A DNA stretch of 6,680 nt from Desulfobacteraceae bacterium (GTDB lineage: Bacteria; Desulfobacterota; Desulfobacteria; Desulfobacterales; Desulfosarcinaceae), in assembly GCA_027025615.1 (NCBI GenBank), contig JALVQM010000091.1, positions 1-6,680 of the forward strand, read 5' to 3'. The notes under the pieces were generated by a model that was given only the letters and a program-made list of their open reading frames with translations, was not told where the DNA came from and searched no databases. Numbering within the stretch: the first letter of the stretch is position 1; each line of letters starts with the position of its first letter. The position numbers and the translations under genes were made by a program. Shown in pieces: positions 1 through 4,987 of the stretch.

Positions 1-93
1 TTTTTCTGAAATTTCAGGTCTGCTTGAGCGTAACGAAAGCGGACAAAATGTATTTTTCTTAGCTTTGGTGGTAATCATATTTTTTATCCTTGA

Positions 94-112
94 TGGACTC
101 GTAAAAAGTCCA
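94..112. repeat. Short hairpin around CGTAAAA loop
   Basis: The stem TGGACT/AGTCCA (94-99 with 107-112) closes a 7-base loop, CGTAAAA. The surrounding text, with 'ACTCGTAAAAAGT' at its centre, resembles short intergenic words I associate with Desulfobacterota genomes. That is pattern memory, not a search result. Only one copy is present here. Confidence 0.35.
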
Positions 113-146
113 GACAACGCTTAAAGATGGCTAAGTAACAGATATA

Positions 147-175
147 CAGGTAAGCGCAGTGGAGCGGAGACTCCG
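147..175 (+). repeat. Short dispersed element, copy 1 (second copy at 296-321)
   Basis: This stretch begins CAGGTAAGCG and ends AGACTCCG. A near copy at 296-321 has the same beginning and end around a slightly shorter middle, and lies inside the right arm of the long palindromic repeat at 185-369. There it accounts for the extra bases that copy has compared with the one at 4741-4906. This suggests a small mobile or recombining unit of about 25-30 bases, or a conversion event between neighbouring repeats. Confidence 0.45.
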
Positions 176-184
176 AGAATTAGT

Positions 185-369
185 GCCTTACTCCTGAACT
201 CCTGTCATAAAAAACAAGAAAATTTTCAGGCACAATGTAGGAGCCCGCCCCTGCGGGCGATTGGGGCGAATTGCCTGCACCGTCATTATCGCCCGCAGGT
301 AAGCGAGCCTGCGAGACTCCGGGGGCGGGCTCCTACGATTTATTGGGGTGCGGGCAAAGCCCGCCTTAG
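185..369 (+). repeat. Long palindromic intergenic repeat, copy A
   Basis: This is the fullest copy of a composite repeat also found at 4741-4906 and, shortened, at 1302-1387. It has three parts. First is a small hairpin (193-230; CCTGAA...TTCAGG). Second is a GC-rich inverted repeat (237-336) that opens GTAGGAGCCCGCC and closes GGCGGGCTCCTAC. Third is a tail, TATTGG..TGC, ending in a small hairpin GCGGGC-AAA-GCCCGC (350-364). The right arm is interrupted by about 24 bases matching the element at 147-175. The architecture fits a REP/BIME-like or miniature inverted-repeat element; no transposase is present. Confidence 0.75.
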
Positions 370-530
370 TGTTTTGTGGCGGGTTTTAACTATACATGTA
401 CTATGTTGAGAATCGCCACAGTACACACGACGCGGTAGTTCAAAGTTTTTACGACGCCATTATCCTTTTTTTGACAGCTATTCACGGACCTCAATCCTTG
501 TACAGATTGCGGGCAAAGACCATTTTGCCT

Positions 531-1265
531 TCATCTATATTGGGCAAAAGTGGTACAATGGGAGAAGCCCTGCACGGAAAGCAAATCTTGTTTGCCATGA
601 AATGTAGAAGATTTATTCCACGACAGGGTAGTTGAGTCTCGTCCCTGGAAGCAGAAACCATAGGCAACGGACCCATCCGGCGCCAGCATACTGCAAAAAG
701 CTATTGCGCCGGGCACCGGATGCTTGCAAAATAGAGGATCATTATCCGTGGAGAAAATATTCTTTTTGGAAAAAGGATTTTTAATCACCTTTTCGCCGGG
801 AATCATATCTTCAATCACACTCTCAGGGGGCGCATTCCGGCGCTGGCCCACCCATCGACCATATATGGGCGCCCGCTGATCATTTCGGTCCAAAATAATA
901 TTATTATTATTCCAGTTATTCGGTCTTGAAGAAGTGCCGATCCATTGGCCGGTAAACGGCGGTGGCTCTGAAAAGACATCGACAGGTTCCCTGTTTGCCA
1001 GACTGGCAACATAATCGGCTATGGTTGCGCTGGAACGTTGATCATCCTGAGCCTGGATTGAATTCCGCACCCATTGTTGGACGAAACTAGAGAGCTCAAC
1101 AGCAGATTGTCTGACCAGGGAATATTGGGCTTCAATACGAAAAGCAATGAGCTTGGGAACAATAAAAGCAAAGAGTAACCCTATAATAAGGACAACAAGC
1201 AACAGTTCCATGAGACTGAATCCTGGAGAATGTTTAATATGCCGGCTTGTCGCCTTACCGTACAT
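531..1265 (-). CDS. Isolated type IV prepilin-like protein, probably C-terminally frameshifted
   Basis: The product is a 244-residue prepilin that would be cleaved by a prepilin peptidase and assembled into an inner-membrane-anchored filament. A 15-residue basic leader ends at G15, followed by FSLMELLLV; E20 is the conserved Glu5, and residues 16-37 form the hydrophobic helix. The body (SLVRQSAVELSSFVQQW, then AQDDQ and ADY.ASLA) closely parallels the prepilin at 1977-2738, as do IKNPFS (161-166) and GRDSTT (208-213). Cysteines at 180, 191 and 205 are absent from those places in its paralogues. The last ~20 residues do not fit the family. The +1 frame downstream encodes a family-like ending (EGKMVFARNL) and stops at 491, so an intact gene would probably span 491-1265. 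An in-frame TAA two codons upstream of ATG blocks extension, and there is no visible ribosome binding site. It is separated from the main operon and lies between direct copies of a repeat. The prepilin call is secure; whether it is functional is not. Confidence 0.85.
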   Translation of the reverse strand: MYGKATSRHIKHSPGFSLMELLLVVLIIGLLFAFIVPKLIAFRIEAQYSLVRQSAVELSSFVQQWVRNSIQAQDDQRSSATIADYVASLANREPVDVFSEPPPFTGQWIGTSSRPNNWNNNNIILDRNDQRAPIYGRWVGQRRNAPPESVIEDMIPGEKVIKNPFSKKNIFSTDNDPLFCKHPVPGAIAFCSMLAPDGSVAYGFCFQGRDSTTLSWNKSSTFHGKQDLLSVQGFSHCTTFAQYR

Positions 1266-1301
1266 GGCAAATTAGTAAAAATTAATAAGGGATTTATCAC
1301 A

Positions 1302-1387
1302 GCGGGCGATTGGGACGTATTGCCTGCATCGTCATTATCGCCCTCCTACTACAATTATTATTGGGTTGCTGATGAAACCCGTTTTAT
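1302..1387 (+). repeat. Palindromic intergenic repeat, shortened copy B
   Basis: It keeps the centre of the repeat (GCGGGCGATTGG...TATTGCCTGCATCGTC) and the tail (CTAC.ACAATTATTATTGG.TTGC) shared with 4741-4906. It lacks the left hairpin and the outer left arm, and the right arm has collapsed to CGCCCTCCTAC. It lies in the same orientation as the other two copies, 36 bases upstream of the isolated prepilin start codon. A promoter or leader for that gene would have to lie within or beyond it. Confidence 0.7.
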
Positions 1388-1449
1388 AATTAAAAAATAA
1401 TTATATTAGCATGTTCCCTGGTTGCTCTTCGCATGCACCATAATTGTTG

Positions 1450-1570
1450 CACATGCTGTAGGGGCGGATGTATCCGCCTGTAAGCACCTTGAATTATCCG
1501 GATGACCATAAAAAATATCGCGGATGAAGCTGCTCCCACATGCTTGTGTAGTGAGCAAAGCCCACCTTAG
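1450..1570. repeat. Diverged REP-like inverted pair with flanking 8-bp direct repeats
   Basis: A block opening GTAGGGGCGGATG (1458) and closing GATGAAGCTGCTCCCAC (to 1539) forms an imperfect inverted pair. It is bounded by identical 8-mers, CACATGCT, at 1450-1457 and 1537-1544, which could be a target-site duplication. Just after it, 1549-1570 (TAGTGAGCAAAGCCCACCTTAG) matches the tail hairpin of the repeat at 185-369. I read this as a distant, degenerate member of the same repeat class; the duplication could be chance. Confidence 0.45.
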
Positions 1571-1622
1571 TTAATACAAATGTGCCTCGTATTTCACGAA
1601 AGCGGAGAAAAAAGCAAAAAAC

Positions 1623-1629
1623 AAGGAGA
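1623..1629 (+). promoter_or_regulatory. Ribosome binding site for the small plus-strand gene
   Basis: AAGGAGA lies five bases before the ATG at 1635. It is a near-ideal Shine-Dalgarno and supports this short gene as real and its start as correct. Confidence 0.8.
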
Positions 1630-1634
1630 AACAA

Positions 1635-1898
1635 ATGACAACAGAGCATCCATATGATAAAAAAATAGATGATATTTTTCGAAAGGTCAGGGTTGAAGTG
1701 CGCATAGCTGGTATTGAAGCCCCGCTCACAGGCCTGGTACACATCGACAAGGGGTTACGGCTCAGTGATTATCTGAATCATAACGCTATGGAATATCTTA
1801 TAGTTACAGACGTTCAATTTCAGGGTAAAACCAATGAAGTCATTTTTATAAAAACCGAACAGATATCTACCATTATGCCTGTTAATGACAAGGCATAA
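1635..1898 (+). CDS. Small DUF6812-like protein of unknown function
   Basis: This 87-residue protein has no signal peptide or membrane segment and is predicted cytoplasmic. A charged N-terminus (to about residue 20) leads into an alternating, beta-rich pattern: VRVEVRIAG, APLTGLVHIDKGLRLSDYLN (residues 29-48), EYLIVTDVQF, EVIFIKTEQISTIMPV. The order 'modified value, xGxVHIxxGxRLSDxLN, xFLxxTDVxx, VxFxKxxxIxxI' is what I recall of the DUF6812 family of small bacterial domains, whose role is not established. I base this on pattern recall rather than a profile match. A strong ribosome binding site precedes it and an intrinsic terminator follows nine bases after the stop. It converges with the prepilin operon and diverges from the isolated prepilin, so it is a single-gene unit and any link to the filament is positional only. 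Confidence 0.8.
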   Translation: MTTEHPYDKKIDDIFRKVRVEVRIAGIEAPLTGLVHIDKGLRLSDYLNHNAMEYLIVTDVQFQGKTNEVIFIKTEQISTIMPVNDKA

Positions 1899-1906
1899 TG
1901 AAAACC

Positions 1907-1948
1907 AAAAACGGTCATCCGGAATACCTCCCGAATGACCGTTTTTTT
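1907..1948. terminator. Intrinsic terminator, probably bidirectional, between convergent genes
   Basis: A 12-bp stem, AAAAACGGTCAT (1907-1918) with ATGACCGTTTTT (1935-1946), extends by three more pairs after one C-A mismatch (1919/1934), closes on an 8-base loop, and ends in seven Ts (1942-1948). It stops the plus-strand gene ending at 1898. Read on the minus strand, the A-run at 1907-1911 becomes a T-run after the same stem, so it can also end the prepilin operon, whose last stop is at 1977. Confidence 0.92.
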
Positions 1949-1976
1949 CATTAAATTGCGATATTACAATAAAATA

Positions 1977-2738
1977 TTATCGAATCCGGGCAAAAAGTTC
2001 ACCATTCTTTAAGGCCGGGATAGTTGCCAGTCCGGAACCGGCATGGAACGTTGTGACATCAGTAGCTTGAGATGTAGGTAAAGTATAGGTGGTACTGTCG
2101 GTTCCTTGATAGGCAAAGGCGAAATAATAATAGCCACCCACTGCAACAGGTTCCTGCACAAAACCTAAGGCAATAGCTCCGGTAACCGGGGCCGCACCAC
2201 CGGGTTTATTTGGCGGATCATTGGGTGAACGAAAGACGTTGGCGCCATTAAATGGATTCTTAATAGCCTTTTCCGGTGGGATGATATGCTCAACGCTATC
2301 CTCAGGAAGAGTTGGGGGACCAACCAGTCCTCCAGCAGTCATCTGAGCCCTACCGCTGATATTTATAAAGTTTGTTGCTGAAGGATTTGGAGTTACACTG
2401 CCCATATTCCAATTATTAGCATTACCTGTGGCAATCCAGGTTTGGCTAGCGCCACCTGCTATACCATTAGGTTGTCCAGCCAAAGAGGCATAATAATCGG
2501 CCAGACTTGCAGTGGAATTTTGTTCGTCCTGTGCCCGAATAGATTTTTCAGCCCACTGGACTGCATAGCTTTTTAATTCAGCACAATTCTTTTCTACAAT
2601 TCCGTATTTTGCATTAATGTTGGCTCGAATCGCCTTGGGAATAATAATGGCCAGTAACACGCCTATAATACCGACAACGAGCAATAGCTCGATCAGGGTA
2701 AACCCACGGCTGTTAAAACACCTGTTTCTCGTTTTCAT
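1977..2738 (-). CDS. Type IV prepilin / major pseudopilin candidate
   Basis: The product is a 253-residue prepilin. The 12-residue leader MKTRNRCFNSRG is cut before F13, giving a mature protein of 241 residues that begins FTLIELLLV with Glu5 at E17. The hydrophobic helix covers about residues 13-34 and continues amphipathically to about 70. The large C-terminal domain carries ADYYASLAG (80-88), a Gly/Asn/Pro-rich middle, IPPEKAIKNPFNG (153-165), YYYFAFAYQGTDSTT (203-217), FHAGSG (231-236) and NGELFARIR (245-253). This length exceeds typical PilA/GspG (about 130-170 residues). It is the last gene of the minus-strand run, 109 bases after the preceding prepilin. AAGGAG eight bases before the ATG is the best ribosome binding site of the operon, which suggests high expression and a role as major subunit; that role is inferred. 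It is clearly paralogous to the isolated prepilin at 531-1265. Confidence 0.93.
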   Translation of the reverse strand: MKTRNRCFNSRGFTLIELLLVVGIIGVLLAIIIPKAIRANINAKYGIVEKNCAELKSYAVQWAEKSIRAQDEQNSTASLADYYASLAGQPNGIAGGASQTWIATGNANNWNMGSVTPNPSATNFINISGRAQMTAGGLVGPPTLPEDSVEHIIPPEKAIKNPFNGANVFRSPNDPPNKPGGAAPVTGAIALGFVQEPVAVGGYYYFAFAYQGTDSTTYTLPTSQATDVTTFHAGSGLATIPALKNGELFARIR

Positions 2739-2847
2739 ATCGTCATCTCCTTTTTGCTATTTTTTCCACCACGACAGAACGTTTCAGTTAATTCCTCCAA
2801 TTTCTCCGTTTAAAATTGTTTGATAAAAATGCCTGCTTAAAAAAAAC
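2739..2847 (-). other. Gap between the two operon prepilins
   Basis: These 109 bases are AT-rich and contain no hairpin-plus-T-run terminator on the minus strand, though an eight-T run follows the upstream stop directly without a stem. I found no good sigma-54 site (GG-N10-GC) or clear sigma-70 pair. The gap is long enough to hold an internal promoter or mRNA processing site that would raise expression of the downstream prepilin, but nothing proves one. Confidence 0.4.
2747..2752 (-). promoter_or_regulatory. Strong ribosome binding site of the last prepilin gene
   Basis: On the minus strand AAGGAG stands eight bases before the ATG at 2738. The other minus-strand genes in the window have weak or no recognisable sites, so this one marks the prepilin at 1977-2738 for stronger translation. 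Confidence 0.8.
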
Positions 2848-3489
2848 CTACTGAATCAATCGGGCCATATGGATTCCGTTTTTCATATTATTTATTGACG
2901 GTGGGGTTCCTACGCCCATACCGGCATGCCATTGGCCGAGGGCCTGAGAATCCGTTCCCGTATAAACAAAATAATATTCATGAGTGGGTGGAACTGTTGC
3001 ATTATTGTCAAACCTCGCCAGATAAAGAAGTCCCGCGGTTAATGTATTTCCGCCATTGGCGCCGTTTGTTGCAAAGTAACTGAGACCGTTGAATGGATTG
3101 CGCGGCTGTCGAGCGGGATCAATCATAGCCGCCACCGAAAATTGCACCGGAGAGCTTGTCCGGCAGGCTACCACATTATTGACATTAACCCAGTTGCCAT
3201 TATTCTGGTTACCGACATAGTTGTTGCTTAGGGTGGTGATATAATCATTAAGCACACAGGTATCGGCAGAGCCCTGATTTTCAAGATTACGTGTTCCCCA
3301 CTCCATGCCCCATTTGCCGATTTCAGCAGCGGCCTGTTCAACCAGGGCATATTTGGAAGAGGTATTTATCCGCATAGCTTGGGGAATAATAACAGCCATC
3401 AAAACAATGATAATACCTAAAACCAGTATAATCTCAAGGAGAGTGAACCCTTGATCTTCAAGACAAAACCCTGGTCTTTCAGCTTTCAT
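2848..3489 (-). CDS. Type IV prepilin-like protein, likely minor subunit
   Basis: With the start at 3489 the product has 213 residues: leader MKAERPGFCLEDQG, cleavage before F15, then FTLLEIILV with Glu5 at E19, and a hydrophobic helix over residues 15-36. I prefer this ATG to one 42 bases upstream (3531), which would overlap the platform gene by 35 bases, lacks a ribosome binding site and gives an over-long leader. The chosen ATG follows AGGG after five bases and starts seven bases after the platform gene's stop. The C-terminal domain shares RNPFNG (130-135), YYFVYTGTDS (172-181), WHAGMG (187-192) and NGIHMAR (204-210) with the other operon prepilin but is more diverged. Cysteines 78 and 109 could form a disulphide. 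Tight coupling to the platform gene suggests a minor or tip subunit, by inference. Confidence 0.9.
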   Translation of the reverse strand: MKAERPGFCLEDQGFTLLEIILVLGIIIVLMAVIIPQAMRINTSSKYALVEQAAAEIGKWGMEWGTRNLENQGSADTCVLNDYITTLSNNYVGNQNNGNWVNVNNVVACRTSSPVQFSVAAMIDPARQPRNPFNGLSYFATNGANGGNTLTAGLLYLARFDNNATVPPTHEYYFVYTGTDSQALGQWHAGMGVGTPPSINNMKNGIHMARLIQ

Positions 3490-3496
3490 ACAGGCC

Positions 3497-4723
3497 CTAA
3501 TAATTTGAAAAAATTTGGCCGAGAAACTCATACATGGGCATGAGAATCGCCATCACAAGCGCCAAGCCGACACCAGCAAGGAAGACGATTAAAATAGGTT
3601 CCATCAAGGCTAAAAAAGTGGCTATTCTACGTTCAAGCACCTCATCATAATACTCGGCAACAAACTCAAGCTGTTCGGCTAAAGTACCAGACATTTCACC
3701 AACTGCTATCATTCGAATAACCATATTCGGAATAATTTTACTGTTATTTCTTAACGATTCCGAGAATTGTTTCCCTTCCAGAACCTCCTGACGACATTTC
3801 ATCATAACTTTTTGCAGGACCAAATTGTTTATTGATCGTGTTGCCAGTTCAAGACTACGCAGAATGTCAACGCCTGCTTTTTGCAATGTCGCAAGATAAC
3901 GAGCAAAAAATGCCATCCGTAACTGTTGAAAAAAAGTTTTGATGAAAGGAAGATTTATCTCCAGCCAATCAAAACAATATCTGCTGGTTTTTATCGACCT
4001 GAGGACAATTATAACTATAACAAATGCCACTGTTCCTGCAACAAGATAGATCCACTGTGTCTGGATTATATGAGAAAGCGAAAGGAAAAATTCTGTAATT
4101 GCCGGGAGTTTGGTCAGTTCAAACTCGGCAAACATTTTTTGGATCACCGGAAAGACCTTGCCAAGGAAGAGAACGGCAACCACTATCAGGGTAGCAAAAA
4201 CAAACGCTGGATATATCAGTGCTTTACGTGAATTTTTCTTTAAGTCTTCAATTCGTTTATAATGTACAACCAGCTCACCGAAAACTGCATCAAGCTGACC
4301 GGTATTCTCTCCGATTTCTATGACATTTGCGTACAAGGGTGGAAAGCATTTCGGCCATTTGGCCATGGCGCCATGCAGACTGTCTCCGGACTGAACATCT
4401 TCTATCAAGGTGGTGAGTACCCGCTTAAAGATTCCTCTTTCTTCACCTTTAAGTTCTTTCATCGCATCGACAAGCGGCACACCGGCAGAAAGTAATACTT
4501 TCATGTTATTGCTGAATTCAATAACCGTTGTCCTGCTGACGCTTCCAATGGTTATTGACTGCAAAGCCTTGACAATCTGGACGGAACGTATTACCCGGGC
4601 GGTTATCAGATCCAACCCACCTCGTTGCAGCCTGAGCTCCAACTCGGTTATATCATAAGCGGATCTTGTCCCGCGAATAATCTCCCCTTCATTATTTATA
4701 GCTTTAAATGCAAAGTCAGGCAT
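3497..4723 (-). CDS. Type IV filament inner-membrane platform protein (PilC/GspF family)
   Basis: This 408-residue polytopic inner-membrane protein is full length for its family (about 400). It couples the cytoplasmic assembly ATPase to filament growth. The N-terminus MPDFAFKAIN is typical of GspF/PilC. Two GspF repeats follow. The first (about 65-190) contains the conserved IEIGENTGQLD (135-145); the second (about 268-395) contains IAVGEMSGTLAE (339-350). Membrane segments lie near 168-190, 222-243 and 369-395. An in-frame TAA two codons before the ATG fixes the start. No Shine-Dalgarno lies at a normal distance; a GGAG about 23 bases upstream precedes a five-codon in-frame mini-ORF that ends just before this ATG. 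The gene is 264 bases downstream of the ATPase gene, with a palindromic repeat between them, and seven bases upstream of a prepilin. PilC versus GspF cannot be settled without the rest of the locus. Confidence 0.95.
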   Translation of the reverse strand: MPDFAFKAINNEGEIIRGTRSAYDITELELRLQRGGLDLITARVIRSVQIVKALQSITIGSVSRTTVIEFSNNMKVLLSAGVPLVDAMKELKGEERGIFKRVLTTLIEDVQSGDSLHGAMAKWPKCFPPLYANVIEIGENTGQLDAVFGELVVHYKRIEDLKKNSRKALIYPAFVFATLIVVAVLFLGKVFPVIQKMFAEFELTKLPAITEFFLSLSHIIQTQWIYLVAGTVAFVIVIIVLRSIKTSRYCFDWLEINLPFIKTFFQQLRMAFFARYLATLQKAGVDILRSLELATRSINNLVLQKVMMKCRQEVLEGKQFSESLRNNSKIIPNMVIRMIAVGEMSGTLAEQLEFVAEYYDEVLERRIATFLALMEPILIVFLAGVGLALVMAILMPMYEFLGQIFSNY

Positions 4724-4726
4724 TGT

Positions 4727-4744
4727 TTAAAAGTATTTAGGCAT
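4727..4744 (-). other. Possible five-codon leader ORF before the platform gene
   Basis: On the minus strand GGAG (4750-4747) is followed, after only two bases, by ATG-CCT-AAA-TAC-TTT-TAA (MPKYF). Three bases after the TAA comes the platform gene ATG, in the same frame. The peptide resembles the classic GspF start MPxY/F. It could be a vestige of a duplicated or displaced N-terminus, or a leader that feeds ribosomes to the platform gene by re-initiation. The spacing from GGAG to ATG is too short to be efficient, so this is speculative. Confidence 0.25.
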
Positions 4745-4906
4745 TACTCCTGAATTCCTGTCGTAAAAAAACAGGAAAATTTTCAGGCTCAATGTAGGAA
4801 CCAGTCCATGCGGGCGATTGGTGCGAATTGCCTTCACCGTCACTATCGCCCGCAGGGGCGGGCTCCTACGACAATTATTATTGGATTGCAGGTGAATCCC
4901 ACCTCA
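4741..4906 (+). repeat. Palindromic intergenic repeat, copy C, inside the operon
   Basis: This copy has the left hairpin (4749-4787; CCTGAA...TTCAGG with inner CCTGT/ACAGG), a GC-rich inverted repeat (4794-4869) and the tail to about 4906. The right arm ATCGCCCGCAGGGGCGGGC is uninterrupted and complements copy A's left arm almost perfectly. This copy's own left arm has several changes (GTAGGAACCAGTCCATG). It sits 17 bases upstream of the platform gene start, in the direct path of transcripts from the ATPase gene, where it would fold into two RNA hairpins. Confidence 0.75.
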
Positions 4907-4987
4907 GTTCTTCTCAGTTTTTTGGTAATGCTGCAGAAGAGAATTTCTTTATCTGTTAATTCAGTGAATAACCTTAAACCCCAATCT

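Larger units (their letters stand above)
1..490. other. Non-coding, repeat-rich flank downstream of the isolated prepilin gene
   Basis: I see no convincing gene in this stretch on either strand. Open frames are short, lack ribosome binding sites and overlap repeats. It holds a perfect 12-bp palindrome (6-17), a small hairpin (94-112), a short element at 147-175 that recurs inside the next repeat, a long palindromic repeat (185-369), and a 7-bp inverted repeat with arms at 375-381 and 414-420 around a 32-base loop. No clear T-run terminator for the minus-strand prepilin gene is visible. The GC-rich hairpin at 350-364 (GCGGGC-AAA-GCCCGC) lacks a following U tract in the minus direction. Confidence 0.6.
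1266..1634. other. Divergent intergenic region between isolated prepilin and small plus-strand gene
   Basis: This 369-base gap separates two divergent genes and should hold both promoters, but I cannot identify convincing -35/-10 pairs or a sigma-54 GG-N10-GC site. Much of it is repeat-derived: a shortened copy of the palindromic repeat (1302-1387) and a diverged relative (1450-1570). The stretch 1381-1449 is AT-rich and featureless. The last bases before 1635 carry a strong ribosome binding site for the plus-strand gene. Confidence 0.6.

Noticed and set aside
350..364. GC-rich hairpin as terminator of the isolated prepilin gene
   Set aside because: Read on the minus strand it is followed by ACCCCAATAA rather than a U tract. 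The same hairpin is part of the repeat's tail in other copies, so it is better explained as repeat structure.
531..600. Programmed +1 frameshift in the isolated prepilin
   Set aside because: The reading-frame break is real by comparison, but I see no rare-codon/stop slip site or stimulatory structure at a defined point. Decay or a sequence error is the simpler reading.
396..635. A 79-codon plus-strand open frame partly outside the prepilin gene
   Set aside because: It has no ribosome binding site and its second half is antisense to the prepilin coding region. Its composition does not look like a protein of any family I know.
2739..2847. Sigma-54 promoter upstream of the last prepilin gene
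   Set aside because: The only GG...GC pairs near the start have spacings of 8 or 11 bases instead of 10, so it does not meet the consensus.
185..4906. CRISPR array
   Set aside because: The repeat copies are few, long, irregularly spaced and palindromic throughout, with genes between them and no spacer-like units.
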